This document shows, one piece after another, positions 53,504 to 63,045 of a stretch of 64,000 nucleotides of DNA (position 1 is its first letter; each line of letters starts with the position of its first letter). The translations under genes were made by a program, and so were the position numbers. The notes under the pieces are model-generated. The model searched no databases, was not told where the DNA came from, and was given only the letters and a program-made list of their open reading frames with translations. Where the stretch lies: positions 1 through 64,000 of IMG/VR virus record IMGVR_UViG_3300037520_002383; one strand, given 5' to 3'. Origin of the DNA: a virus.

Positions 53504-56050
53504 TCACGCCGACTGTTGAACCTGTGAGACGACGAAGCTGATGGGAATGAAGTAAATCGCACCCGCCAGCTTGATCTCAAGGCTAACGAGCATCACCGGT
53601 CCCGCAATCTGAACGACAGCATTCTTGTAACCCTTTGGGGCATCGCTGCTGGAGGCAATAAGCTTCAATCGCGAGAAGTCGGCCATGATGCTGTCCAGCG
53701 TCGCCTTCGCAATGGCCGCCGAGACATCGGCGGTCGATTGACCGAGGAAGGCGATCTCCATGCGCTGAGCCGTCGACAAGGCAATCAGATCCGCGGCATA
53801 CGTCGCCTGGATGCTGTTGTAGACGAAGTTGTTGTCACGGCTGTAGGTTGTCTGATCGCTGACCCAAGCGAATCCACCCGTGGACTTGCGGGCCATCACC
53901 AAGAGACCCGAAGTCAACGCCTGCTCAGTCGCCGTCAGGTCGCGATCGTCGAAGTCGCGCGCCGCCTGCAATACGCCACTGCAGTTGACGCCCTTGTTGA
54001 CAATCGCGCGATAGAAGCCGGCGGCCTGCATGCCGGCGGCCAACACCGAGGCCATCCAGGGCTGATACTGGGTGATGACGCCGGCGCCCGAAACCAACTT
54101 GACGTCTTGGAAGGCCAATGAGCAACGGTAGGCAGCCAGGTTGGCTGCCGACTCACGCGCCGCAGCAAAGGTCGTGCGCTTGCTCAGGAAGCCCTGGCGG
54201 TGGCGACGGCGCTTCAGCGTCGACATCTTATTGACATGCGTCTTGACCACGGCATTCAAGCCATCGATGGTGTACGTCGAAGTTGCTTCCGTAAGGCCAT
54301 CGGTGATGTCGGCGCCGACGGCATCGCGGCTGAAGAGGGGGACGATGAAGTTCGTCGACACTTTCTCCAGGGCGTCAATCGCCGACGTCAAGTTGGCCGA
54401 CGTCGTGCCGCCTTTAGTGCCACCGGCCAGGAAGCCGGCGGCTTGCGTCGCCGGCAATCCAGCGTTGGCGCGTACCACCGTTCCGCTGGTGTTCTGCAAC
54501 TGCACCAGAGCCGATTCCTCGCTGATCTTTTTGAAGAAATCGTAGGCGTCAACCTTGATGCGGCCGGCGCGCGTGCCATGCGTCGTGCAGATGCCAATCG
54601 TCGAAACGCGATCCAGCGCCGTAGAAGGCAACTGCCCGACAACCGCCGACTCGACGGAAGCAGAGTAGCCGGTTTGCGTATTGATATAAGCCGCCAAGTC
54701 TGCAACCGTAGCGAAGTCACTGAGGTTCAGGGTCAGGTTGGAGCCAGAACCACCAGACACCGTCGCCGTAAATACGCCGGCGCTGGAGATCGTCAGGAGG
54801 GCCAAGGTGCCGGTATAACCGACATTCAAGACCACGCGGCCGCCAGACACCAAATCCTCGGAGATACCATCGGACTGACGACTAAGCGACAGCTGGGCGA
54901 TGTACTCGGCAACCGATGTCAATCGAGCCGAGGCGGTGGACTTGGAAATCCAAGTCACTGGGGTGCTCGTGCCAAGCACATAGGCACAGCGCTCCAGCAA
55001 GTCCGTGCCGGTGGTCAACTGAGCAATCTCGATGACCTTGCCGACGCCGTCGATTGGGTTACCAGCCTCAAGTGTGATGACCGCCGGAGAGTACACAACC
55101 AAGTTATTGGCGGGAGTACCGCCGACGGCAACCGAAGCGACATCGACGCAGTTGACTGGTCCGCCAACAACAGCGCCGGTCTGACCCGCATCCGAAAGTT
55201 TGGTGGCCGAGATGCTGTTCGATGAGGCGGCGGTGACGACATACGCACCGACGTTGTCGCCCGAAGCACCGCCGGCGCCCGTGAGGACCGAAGATACGCC
55301 AATCACCAACGTATCTCCTGCCGTCGGCACAACAGGAAAAGTCGCGGTCGTAGTGATGGTGATGTTTCTGCTAGTGCCAGAACCGCCAACAACACCCAAC
55401 GCCAAGTTACCCGTCGTTGGGTGGGCTACGCGATCGACGCCACCGGTCGCCAAAGGCCCGGCGAGACCGTTGACTGTCGACACAAACGCCGTGGGTGTAG
55501 TGTTGGCAGTCAACGCCACCGAGATGGCGGCACCGCCATTGACGCGCACTTCAAAGTTCACCGTTCCCACGCCGGGAATATAAGTAAACGAGCCCGTCGT
55601 CGGCAGGCTCTCGGCCTGCGAGGCCAAAAGCTGGCTCTGGATGAGGTTACCCAAGCGGCCATACGACTTATCGGCAATCACGCCGTAGGTCGTAGCGGCA
55701 AAGTTCACCAGGTTGCGCGTGGCCTTCGTCGAGGCGTTGGTCTTGACGAGGATGACGCGCGACGGTCCGCCGCTGATGTTGATGTCGTTGGCCGGCGAGG
55801 CGATTGCGCGCATGGCATCGACCAAGTTGCCGCTGCGGTACTTGGCGACGACTGCCGCCACCTGATCGACACCGAAGGCGTTTGCCTCCAGGTCATCTTC
55901 CAATGACCAGTCGGGACCGGCATCGGCTTCGCCTACCAGCGTCACGACGCCATTGGCCGCCAAGCCGCTTGTCTCTGCCGCCACCTTGACGGTAGAATAG
56001 GCGCCGGGGATGATGAGAGTGCCTTCGGTGGTGGTGTAAGAGAGAGCCAT
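53504..56050 (-). CDS. Tail sheath protein, unusually long (848 aa)
   Basis: AAGGGG precedes the ATG. The N-terminal part (LIIPGAYSTVKVAAETSGLA) and C-terminal parts (NNFVYNSIQATYAADLIALS, then LGQSTADVSAAIAKATLDSI, and VSLEIKLAGAIYFIPISFVV) match contractile sheath proteins. The sheath contracts to drive the tube through the envelope. Most sheath proteins have about 350-650 residues. Here the middle (residues ~150-480) is a Gly/Thr/Val-rich insertion with many GGxG and VGG turns, perhaps a surface-exposed beta domain. Confidence 0.88.
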   Translation of the reverse strand: MALSYTTTEGTLIIPGAYSTVKVAAETSGLAANGVVTLVGEADAGPDWSLEDDLEANAFGVDQVAAVVAKYRSGNLVDAMRAIASPANDINISGGPSRVILVKTNASTKATRNLVNFAATTYGVIADKSYGRLGNLIQSQLLASQAESLPTTGSFTYIPGVGTVNFEVRVNGGAAISVALTANTTPTAFVSTVNGLAGPLATGGVDRVAHPTTGNLALGVVGGSGTSRNITITTTATFPVVPTAGDTLVIGVSSVLTGAGGASGDNVGAYVVTAASSNSISATKLSDAGQTGAVVGGPVNCVDVASVAVGGTPANNLVVYSPAVITLEAGNPIDGVGKVIEIAQLTTGTDLLERCAYVLGTSTPVTWISKSTASARLTSVAEYIAQLSLSRQSDGISEDLVSGGRVVLNVGYTGTLALLTISSAGVFTATVSGGSGSNLTLNLSDFATVADLAAYINTQTGYSASVESAVVGQLPSTALDRVSTIGICTTHGTRAGRIKVDAYDFFKKISEESALVQLQNTSGTVVRANAGLPATQAAGFLAGGTKGGTTSANLTSAIDALEKVSTNFIVPLFSRDAVGADITDGLTEATSTYTIDGLNAVVKTHVNKMSTLKRRRHRQGFLSKRTTFAAARESAANLAAYRCSLAFQDVKLVSGAGVITQYQPWMASVLAAGMQAAGFYRAIVNKGVNCSGVLQAARDFDDRDLTATEQALTSGLLVMARKSTGGFAWVSDQTTYSRDNNFVYNSIQATYAADLIALSTAQRMEIAFLGQSTADVSAAIAKATLDSIMADFSRLKLIASSSDAPKGYKNAVVQIAGPVMLVSLEIKLAGAIYFIPISFVVSQVQQSA

Positions 56051-56108
56051 TGTGTTTTGCCCCTTGCAAAGCCGTTACGGGTCCGAAGATTCAGTCACTT
56101 GTCGAAAG

Positions 56109-57437
56109 CTATTTCTTGTCTGCCGCACTAATCATTGCCGCCGACGACTTAGGCTTCAGTTCGCCTGCGGCCCCTCCCTGATTCTTCGGTTCTTCCGCCA
56201 CAGTCGCGGGAGTAAAAGCTGATTCAGCCGCCAAGGCGCGTGCGGCATCTTCCGGCGAGGTACCCTTCTTGGCTTTTGCTGCCATCGCCATAATCGTCTC
56301 CGCGATTCCGGCCTTCATCAACGACGGCGGCGAGATACGCTTCGGCGCGGCAGAAGGAAGAGACGCGCTGGGGCGCGACGATGCGGGCGGCGGCGTGGGC
56401 GGCTTGGGTTTGGCCGTCGATGGAGGTGCGGTCGGCTTCTTGCCGCTAGGCGGCTTGGCTTCCGAAACGCCGGCTTTTTGAAGCTCATCCTTGTTGACGG
56501 TCGCCCAGGCCCTCGACTCGGCTTCCTTCGGCGAGACGCCCTTGGACTCGTAGGACTCCTTGATGTGGGCAGCCTGCCGCTTTTCCTTCTCCGTGTGCGA
56601 GCCGGGCTTCTGCAGCTTCTCAGCCTTTTTGGTTTCAGACCAGGCAGCCTTACGGATTTCTTCCAGCTTACGGCTGTTGAGCTGACCGCCGCTGCCCGTC
56701 TTCTTGTCCGTCAGGTCTTTTGACTTCTTGTCGCTGGGCAACACGGAATCCTTGTCGGCGGCATCAGGCACCGCCTTTTGATCAGGGACGGTCTTGCGGT
56801 CCTTCAGAGGCGCCGGATTCATCTTCGGCTCCTCCTTCTTGACCTCAGACTTGCCGGCGGCCATCTCGCCACACTTCTCAAGCGGCTGATGCATGTCGCC
56901 GCATTTCTGGCAGGCCTCGGCCTTCGCCAGACCCTGGTCACCCTTCATGTGCTGAAGGGCATACTGCGAGTTACGCCACATAATCCAGTCCAGATGCTGA
57001 TTGAAGGCCTGGTGGGCGGGGCTTTGGCCCGATGATTCCATTTGTCGGCGCGACAAGGTTTCGATGTCTTTTCCATCGGATCCAATGTGGTGAACATCGA
57101 TGGTTTTGAACTTGTTGGGCTTCATATCGTGATTCACCATCAGCTTCTCACCCGCCTGCCGGGCTTGGGGAGAAAGAAGGTGGCTGTAATCGAATGACTC
57201 TTTGCCCTCGGCAGCCGGCATGGGTTTGCCAGAAATCGGTTCGGGACGCGCCGCTGCTTGTTCGGTATGAGCCATCAGCCGGCGATGCAGATCCGCGTAC
57301 GGATCGCCTTCGGCCTTGCGAAGTTCACGCTCACGCAGATCCGCATAGTGCCCTTCCAGATCTTCAATGGTCTTTTTGAGCAGTGGCACGAGCCCCTGGC
57401 GAAGCTGAACTACCAAGTCCTGAGGGTTTTTAGGCAT
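56109..57437 (-). CDS. Lysine/proline-rich virion-associated protein
   Basis: This 442-residue protein has a GGAGAGG site. The N-terminal ~190 residues are helical, and the region around residue 180 has a CQKCGDMHQPLEKCGE zinc-finger-like motif. Then a long Lys/Pro/Ser/Ala-rich part (KPPSGKKPTAPPSTAKPKPP) alternates with charged segments. A conserved-looking helix near residue 287 (KRQAAHIKESYESKGV then SPKEAESRAWATVNK) is a motif I know from small bacterial 'plasmid stabilisation'-type proteins. It sits just before the sheath, so it may be a head-tail joining or internal protein. Confidence 0.6.
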   Translation of the reverse strand: MPKNPQDLVVQLRQGLVPLLKKTIEDLEGHYADLRERELRKAEGDPYADLHRRLMAHTEQAAARPEPISGKPMPAAEGKESFDYSHLLSPQARQAGEKLMVNHDMKPNKFKTIDVHHIGSDGKDIETLSRRQMESSGQSPAHQAFNQHLDWIMWRNSQYALQHMKGDQGLAKAEACQKCGDMHQPLEKCGEMAAGKSEVKKEEPKMNPAPLKDRKTVPDQKAVPDAADKDSVLPSDKKSKDLTDKKTGSGGQLNSRKLEEIRKAAWSETKKAEKLQKPGSHTEKEKRQAAHIKESYESKGVSPKEAESRAWATVNKDELQKAGVSEAKPPSGKKPTAPPSTAKPKPPTPPPASSRPSASLPSAAPKRISPPSLMKAGIAETIMAMAAKAKKGTSPEDAARALAAESAFTPATVAEEPKNQGGAAGELKPKSSAAMISAADKK

Positions 57438-57510
57438 CGTACTACCTCTCCAAAAGCGATTTAGGGCAAAGATTCAGCAGCCGTCGTCTGATAGCTCATT
57501 GCAGCATGCA

Positions 57511-57531
57511 GAAACCGGGCTCGTCGCCCGG
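57511..57531 (-). terminator. Weak minus-strand terminator-like hairpin
   Basis: On the minus strand CCGGGC (57531-57526) pairs with GCCCGG (57520-57515) around a 5-base loop, followed by TTT. It stands between the GVWK gene and the 442-residue gene. Confidence 0.45.
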
Positions 57532-57564
57532 CAACTTGATTGCGCCTTATCTGTGGCCGGGCGC

Positions 57565-57729
57565 CTAGCCCTTCCAGATACCCGTTACCTTGAAATACAA
57601 GCGACAGGTCTTCCACGTCCCAGCGACTTTGAGCCAGACTACACACTGCTTCCACACTCCACCGACACGCAACCAGGTGACGACCGGCGGTGGCGCTGCG
57701 CCCTGATTGGATAAGAGAGTTAGAAGCAT
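57565..57729 (-). CDS. Small GVWK-repeat phage protein, 54 aa
   Basis: ATG 57729 to TAG 57565-57567 encodes MLLTLLSNQGAAPPPVVTWL followed by RVGGVWKQ, KVAGTWKT and KVTGIWKG, three repeats of a strand ending in G-x-W-K. This arrangement (PPPVVTWxRVGGVWK then repeats) is a hallmark of small structural genes in many phages, beside tail or head genes. Its function is not established. It follows the 54-residue gene at 57734 after four bases. Confidence 0.7.
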   Translation of the reverse strand: MLLTLLSNQGAAPPPVVTWLRVGGVWKQCVVWLKVAGTWKTCRLYFKVTGIWKG

Positions 57730-57733
57730 GGAG

Positions 57734-57898
57734 TTAGACTAATGTTCGCAGTTGATCGAGAGTCGTTTGAGTCAGGATGATCTGTCCGTCCAGAAACACG
57801 ATCTGATTCAGATCGCCGATGTTCGTAGCCGAAGTCCGCGCTACATTTAGCGTCGTCAACTTCCTTTCCATCAAAACAATCAGCTCTTCCACCGTCAT
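57734..57898 (-). CDS. Small structural-region protein, 54 aa
   Basis: ATG 57898 gives MTVEELIVLMERKLTTLNVA; a longer frame upstream has no ribosome site. It is helical, with an amphipathic end (ILTQTTLDQLRTLV). It lies just before the GVWK gene and after a strong terminator, so the two form a small unit. It resembles small helical structural-region proteins of other phages. The function is unknown. Confidence 0.6.
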   Translation of the reverse strand: MTVEELIVLMERKLTTLNVARTSATNIGDLNQIVFLDGQIILTQTTLDQLRTLV

Positions 57899-57949
57899 AC
57901 AGCCACCGCCGTTTCCTAAGCGGCTCCGACTAGCGAAGCCACAAAAGCT

Positions 57950-57989
57950 AAAAACCACTTCGACTGAGATGTCATCTCAGTCGAAGTGG
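57950..57989 (-). terminator. Strong minus-strand terminator, 16-bp stem
   Basis: A perfect 16-base-pair stem (57974-57989 with 57955-57970) has a 3-base loop. The minus strand continues into TTTTT (57954-57950). It ends the 58000-60034 fibre/structural transcript. Confidence 0.9.
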
Positions 57990-57999
57990 CCATCGATTA

Positions 58000-59607
58000 T
58001 TATACCAAAGGAATCAGTTCCTGCGAAATGGTTGACAAGTGCGATTGCAGCAGGACAATGCTATATTTATCGGTGCCGTCGATAGCACAATATGACGCCA
58101 TTCTCCCCCCCAAAGCCGCAGTACCAGCTTGGATGAAATCTGTTGGAGTATACGGCGAGAACACACGATGTTTTGCATCAAAGCGATAGATTTGATTGAT
58201 TTGAGAAGCAACGTACACATTGATATAAGTATATCGCCCTTCTTCACTAAACGGCGAACAACAGCCCGTTGTTCCAGCACCAAATGAGGTGACGTTACCG
58301 TCATATGCCACTGCGCCAGTCCAGAGCCCCGTGGTTCCGCCCGCGATGTCGAGAACATCCAACGTCACCGCACCGCCGCGGAAAAAGAAGTTGAAGCTGT
58401 GACGGGCGTTGCGTGACGGATCGGGCTGGATGCCAAAAGACGGTGCCCAAAGGCAGCCGGCGGCATTGGCGGCCGGCGCAGTACCAAAAAATGTCGTACT
58501 CCAGGCATCGGCGGCAATCGTATTCGTGCCGTTGTTGATGGAAGCGTCGGTGTAGTTGTAGGTGTAGGTAGTGGTGTTGGCGGTTGTACGCAAGATAATG
58601 ACATTGGGTTGTTCAATGACATATTTTGCGGTCGCCGATGGCTGTGTCGTCCACGCGGTGCCGAGTGTATAGACGGGCGAGGCACCAGCAGTGTGACTGG
58701 CGATGATCCTACGTTGTCCAACTGCCGCCGGAGTGCCGGTGTCTTGTACGATTCTGATCTGAAAGTTGCGGTATTCATTGACGGCAACTACAGCATCGCC
58801 CCCCGTCGCCTGACCCGTAAGCGAGGAAGCGCCAGTTGCCGTAGCCGTCAGGCTGTTGAGGCCCGTATCATAGAGGAATGACCCCTTTACCATACCCTCG
58901 CCCGGCGCATGGTTATAGGGCACATACAGCTCATCCAACACAAGCATCGCGGAATCGGTGCTCAGCGTCGCCGGCAAGCTGGTAGTGGTACGGTTGGCGA
59001 GTGTATTGCTGGCCGGCTCAAAGGTACGAAAAACGCCGGCGGCCACGGTACCCGAACCCAACATAAACAAGCGTCCGCACAGCAGCTCGTAACGGGCGCC
59101 GGTTGCGGGCGTAAATGTAAATGCAGCATCAACAGTAATAGTAGGCGTGGTGCCGGCAGTATTGCCAACAACCCAACGCTCTTCAACTTTGCCCGCCGTA
59201 GTATCGATGATACGGACTCGGAATCCAAGCTCTCCGCTGCCGCCGCGATTCGCCAACATATTCACACCGACGGCTGTCGGCAGGGCGGTGCTAAGCGTAA
59301 AAGTCGTTGTCGTGGCACCGGCGGCGATCGTACCCACGGCACCAAAGCTAGGAGCAAAGGCGATAGCGGCGCCGGCGCCGAAAGTGCCGGCCGTCAACGG
59401 GTTAGCAACAGCCAACTGCCATGACTTAGTAACGATATTGAATCGATTCAAGACCGCGTTGCTCACGAGAGTGTAAACGAAGGGATTCCGCGTCGAATCG
59501 TTACGCATATCTGCGCACATCTGCGTAGCCGCGGCATGGGCGTTGGGGGATGGTGCGATCTGAACCCACATCATCCTATCGATAACTTTTTTGAAGGTAT
59601 TGGCCAT
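58000..59607 (-). CDS. Virion structural protein, 535 aa
   Basis: GAGGATT precedes the ATG. It starts MANTFKKVIDRMMWVQIAPS. The bulk is Gly/Thr/Ala-rich beta sequence with many aromatic residues (IDTTAGKVEERWVVG, NNGTNTIAADAWSTTFFG). There is a C-terminal SEEGRYTYINVYVASQINQI region. The order resembles large phage head- or tail-associated structural proteins, but no single family is obvious. It is followed by a strong terminator, so it ends its transcription unit. Confidence 0.65.
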   Translation of the reverse strand: MANTFKKVIDRMMWVQIAPSPNAHAAATQMCADMRNDSTRNPFVYTLVSNAVLNRFNIVTKSWQLAVANPLTAGTFGAGAAIAFAPSFGAVGTIAAGATTTTFTLSTALPTAVGVNMLANRGGSGELGFRVRIIDTTAGKVEERWVVGNTAGTTPTITVDAAFTFTPATGARYELLCGRLFMLGSGTVAAGVFRTFEPASNTLANRTTTSLPATLSTDSAMLVLDELYVPYNHAPGEGMVKGSFLYDTGLNSLTATATGASSLTGQATGGDAVVAVNEYRNFQIRIVQDTGTPAAVGQRRIIASHTAGASPVYTLGTAWTTQPSATAKYVIEQPNVIILRTTANTTTYTYNYTDASINNGTNTIAADAWSTTFFGTAPAANAAGCLWAPSFGIQPDPSRNARHSFNFFFRGGAVTLDVLDIAGGTTGLWTGAVAYDGNVTSFGAGTTGCCSPFSEEGRYTYINVYVASQINQIYRFDAKHRVFSPYTPTDFIQAGTAALGGRMASYCAIDGTDKYSIVLLQSHLSTISQELIPLV

Positions 59608-59617
59608 CTTAGAATCC

Positions 59618-60034
59618 TCAGGTGATTCGAGCGCGATGACAATCTGCCCACGCGCTAATGTTGGTTTGATTTATTAGCATTGCGCCGGGGCGGCTATCGA
59701 TATTAGTCAATCCCGTGACTGTGGTGCACGTCGTAACGGTTGTAACAGTCGTAACAGCCGTAACGGTGCCAGATTCAACGATTACCGTACCCCTTTGACG
59801 ACCAAGAGAACGGTCAAAGCCCATGGGCGACATCAAGACCGACAAAATGCGATTGAGCAGCGACATTGCTCCGCTGCTTTCCTGCACCGGCAGTGGGTTC
59901 GTGCATGCGACGTCGCCTTCGTTGATTCCATCGGCTCCTTGTACCAACTTCACCCTTTGATATAGGACGCCGCCGATGTCATCGGCGGCAACGCTGGCTC
60001 CAGAACCAGGAGTGTAGCCTACGTTATCGGGCAT
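59618..60034 (-). CDS. Conserved virion protein with TVTTVT repeat
   Basis: This 138-residue protein has an AAGAGG site. It begins MPDNVGYTPGSGASVAADDI and reads GGVLYQRVKLVQGADGINEG, a pattern I know from conserved phage structural proteins (YTPGsGa.vAaDdigGvlyQRVK). Residues ~85-105 have a repeated TVTTVTTVT tract. It lies between the tail fibre and the 535-residue protein. Its role is uncertain. Confidence 0.7.
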   Translation of the reverse strand: MPDNVGYTPGSGASVAADDIGGVLYQRVKLVQGADGINEGDVACTNPLPVQESSGAMSLLNRILSVLMSPMGFDRSLGRQRGTVIVESGTVTAVTTVTTVTTCTTVTGLTNIDSRPGAMLINQTNISAWADCHRARIT

Positions 60035-60045
60035 ACAACGACCTC

Positions 60046-63030
60046 TTATGTGTATTGCAAGTAAATGTCGCCATCGTTGCCGCCGCTTGGCGCCGCGGTT
60101 CCACTCGTCACAAGATTAGACCAAGTACCGTCGGCGCGCAGGAATGCCGTGGTGCCGCCACCAGAGGCTGGGGCCAAACCCTTCAGGCTGCTGGTGAAGA
60201 CATCAAGGAGCGCCGTGGCCTGAGTTCCAGTCAAGTCCTCGGGTGAGCCGCTGCCGGCAGTCGTTCGCCCCTTGATTGTAGCCGTAGAAACATTAGCGAG
60301 TTTGGCATTGGTGACGACCGTGTTGTCGATTGTCCAGACGCTGCCGCTGGAGCTGACTGTGATATCACCCTTGTCGCCATCAGCAACGCTGGCGCTGGGG
60401 GCCGCCCAAGTGCCGTCAGCACGCAGGAAGTTGGCTGTGCCGCCACCAGAGGCTGGGGCCAGCCCCTTCAAGCTGCTACTAAAAACATCCAGAAGTGCCG
60501 TGGCTTGAGCACCAGTCAAGTCCTCAGGTGAGCCGCTGCCGGCAGTCGTTCGCCCCTTGATTGTAGCCGTAGCAACGTCAGCCAACTTGGCGTTGGTGAC
60601 GACCGTGTTGTCGATTGTCCAGACGCTGCCGCTGGAGCTGACTGTGATATCACCCTTGTCGCCATCGGCGATAGTAGCCGTAATCGTTTGCCAAGTTACT
60701 GATCCCGAGCCATTGGTTCGCAGAACTTGATTGGCTGTGCCATCGGTAAGTGGCAGGGTGAACGCACCAATAGTGAATCCCGTGCTCGTTACCAACAGGC
60801 GCTGCGCGCCGGCAGTAGCAATCGCCAACTGATCTGCGGCGGGTCGATATACACCAGTACCCACGCTATTGATAAAGGCCAGGGATGGATTGGCTGCCGT
60901 ACCGTCGGCTACCAGCGTCTGACTCAATCCATTGAGCCTCATGATATCGCCGGTATTATTGGTGACGCGGAAGGCGAATCTATCGGCTGCCGTACTTACG
61001 GGCGTTGAGACCAAAACCGACGTGCGATTGGCTGCCGCCGCCGCCGAACCCGTGATCGTGATGCCGTTGTCGGTTGATGTAGCAGTGGCGCTGGAAATAA
61101 AAAAGCCGCGGCTGCCGGCGCCACTGGCCGCAGAGATAAACAGGTCGTTTGCCGAGGCAGTAGTCAGGGTCGGCGCAGTAAGCGACGGCGTGGTCTTGTT
61201 GATAGTCAGGGTATTGGTCAGCGGTCCATTGCTTGTGTCGAGCTTGAGATACAGCAGATCGGCGGCGGCTTGCGTGAATGATCCAGGAGGCGCCGCCCAG
61301 GTGCCGTCAGCGCGCAGGTAGTTGGCGGTGCCGCCTCCTGATGAAGGCGCCAGCCCCTTGAGGGTACTGGTGAAGACGTCAAGGAGCGCCGTCGCCTGCG
61401 TACCCGTCAAGTCTTCGGGTGAACCACTGCCGGCAGTCGTACGACCCTTGAAGGTTGCTGTAGCAACGTTAGCTAACTTGGCGTTGGTGACGACGGTGTT
61501 GTCGATTGTCCAGACGCCACCACCGGAACTGACAGTGATATCACCCTTGTCCCCATCCGTGACGCCGCCGCCACCGGGTGGTACCGCCCAGGTGCCGTCA
61601 GCGCGCAGGTAGTTGGTGGTACCGCCTCCTGATGAAGGCGCTAGGCCCTTGAGTGTCGACGTAAAGACATCCAACAGCGCCGTCGCCTGAGCCGTAGTCA
61701 GGTCTTCGGGCGATCCCGTGCCGGCAGTCGTTCGCCCCTTGATCGTGGCCGTAGCGACGTTAGCCAACTTGGCGTTGGTCACTGCCGCGTTATCGATTGT
61801 CCAAGTGGCGCCGCTGGCCGAAACCGTAATATCGCCCTTGTCGCCATCCGTAACGGGAATGATGTTGTCTAGGGCGTCCAGGGCAGATTGTACGGTGGTA
61901 TTGGCCGACGACAGGATGTTATTGAAGTTAGTCGTAGAAGTATAGATGGCCGAAGCGGGGTGATCTAAGGCATCAAGATCCGAGAGATTGCTGTGGCTAG
62001 AAACCGACCCAAGGGGCAGCTCCCCCAGAGGCCGAAAATCCACATACGGCTGCCCCGTATCGGTGCTGCGAATGCGGGCATTGGGCACGTTGGTGTAGGA
62101 ATCGGTTTGAAATATGACCGATCCCAGAGGCACGAACTCGCTAAAAGGCAGCCCCGTAACTGAAGAAATCTCGGAAGACGCACCGGTTCTGGCGTCGCTA
62201 ATGCTGTTATATGAAGTAATGCCGTGGATGCCAACGATTGGCTCATTGATGTTGTTGGTGGCAAAGTAGTGCACCAAAACGTAGTTGAAGTTAGGCAACT
62301 CAGCAAGCGACCAAACGCCGCCGCTATTTTGATTGAATGGAAGTCGCCCATTGGGGCCCGTGTAACCGGCCGTGCCGCTATAGATCACGGGATAGGTATC
62401 AGCTGCTTTACGACGCCAAACGCCGGCTCCGCTGCCTGTTCGGTAGTAGATCGGAATCTGAGCTATCGGCGACAGGGTCTGCGGGGAGCCATTGACGGTG
62501 GTGTGCTGAAGATCTTCATCGTAAAACGTACCATTGGCGCATGACAACTGCGCATGCGACGCCAGACTCCCATTGTCGTCCACAGTAAAGTCGCCGAGCG
62601 CGTATCCCGAAAGATAAACGGCACCAATGCTGTTATGAAGATATGAATGCGTAGCGCCATCCATCGTCAGGCCATGGCGCTCTTCTGCAAAGTAGATGGC
62701 GGCGGCGTTAGTCGCATCCCAATAGAGTGCAGCCACAAACGCATATTCTCTGATGATTGCTGAGGTAAAAACATTTGTGGCCTGAAGCGTGCCCGTGTTG
62801 TCAAAATAAAAATACCACAACCCTTCGGTGTTGGTGATTACGACGCTTTGTGTGGTTGATTTGATGTATTTTACGCCTACGACAAAAAACTCAAAAAATG
62901 ATCCAGTCGGGGCGATGGAGAAAGTGCGCGAGCCGTTATTGAATGAAATGGTCGAATCAGTCCTATTGGGAAAGCCCGTGGGCTCCTTGGACATTCGACG
63001 TTCTTCGCGTAGAGTAGGATCGTATGTCAT
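60046..63030 (-). CDS. Tail fibre with four ~96-residue repeats
   Basis: This 994-residue protein has a GGGAG site. The N-terminal ~330 residues form a beta-rich head (MTYDPTLREERRMSKEPTGF, FFEFFVVGVKYIKST). Residues ~394 onward contain a repeated module with GDKGDITVSxxGxxWTIDN, TNAKLANVATATxKGRTTAG and LRADGTWAxP. Two copies (61848-61558 and 61557-61279) precede a beta insert and two more follow (60666-60382 and 60381-60121). Such modules are typical of trimeric tail fibre shafts. The short tail after the last copy may be a connector or trimerisation end. Confidence 0.8.
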   Translation of the reverse strand: MTYDPTLREERRMSKEPTGFPNRTDSTISFNNGSRTFSIAPTGSFFEFFVVGVKYIKSTTQSVVITNTEGLWYFYFDNTGTLQATNVFTSAIIREYAFVAALYWDATNAAAIYFAEERHGLTMDGATHSYLHNSIGAVYLSGYALGDFTVDDNGSLASHAQLSCANGTFYDEDLQHTTVNGSPQTLSPIAQIPIYYRTGSGAGVWRRKAADTYPVIYSGTAGYTGPNGRLPFNQNSGGVWSLAELPNFNYVLVHYFATNNINEPIVGIHGITSYNSISDARTGASSEISSVTGLPFSEFVPLGSVIFQTDSYTNVPNARIRSTDTGQPYVDFRPLGELPLGSVSSHSNLSDLDALDHPASAIYTSTTNFNNILSSANTTVQSALDALDNIIPVTDGDKGDITVSASGATWTIDNAAVTNAKLANVATATIKGRTTAGTGSPEDLTTAQATALLDVFTSTLKGLAPSSGGGTTNYLRADGTWAVPPGGGGVTDGDKGDITVSSGGGVWTIDNTVVTNAKLANVATATFKGRTTAGSGSPEDLTGTQATALLDVFTSTLKGLAPSSGGGTANYLRADGTWAAPPGSFTQAAADLLYLKLDTSNGPLTNTLTINKTTPSLTAPTLTTASANDLFISAASGAGSRGFFISSATATSTDNGITITGSAAAAANRTSVLVSTPVSTAADRFAFRVTNNTGDIMRLNGLSQTLVADGTAANPSLAFINSVGTGVYRPAADQLAIATAGAQRLLVTSTGFTIGAFTLPLTDGTANQVLRTNGSGSVTWQTITATIADGDKGDITVSSSGSVWTIDNTVVTNAKLADVATATIKGRTTAGSGSPEDLTGAQATALLDVFSSSLKGLAPASGGGTANFLRADGTWAAPSASVADGDKGDITVSSSGSVWTIDNTVVTNAKLANVSTATIKGRTTAGSGSPEDLTGTQATALLDVFTSSLKGLAPASGGGTTAFLRADGTWSNLVTSGTAAPSGGNDGDIYLQYT
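60121..61848 (-). repeat. Four imperfect ~290-bp repeats in tail fibre gene
   Basis: Units start (minus strand) at 61848, 61557, 60666 and 60381. The first pair and second pair are each tandem, with a ~610-bp insert between. The units are very similar at the nucleotide level, so recombination between copies could change fibre length. Confidence 0.85.
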
Positions 63031-63045
63031 CGCGCAGACTCCCGA

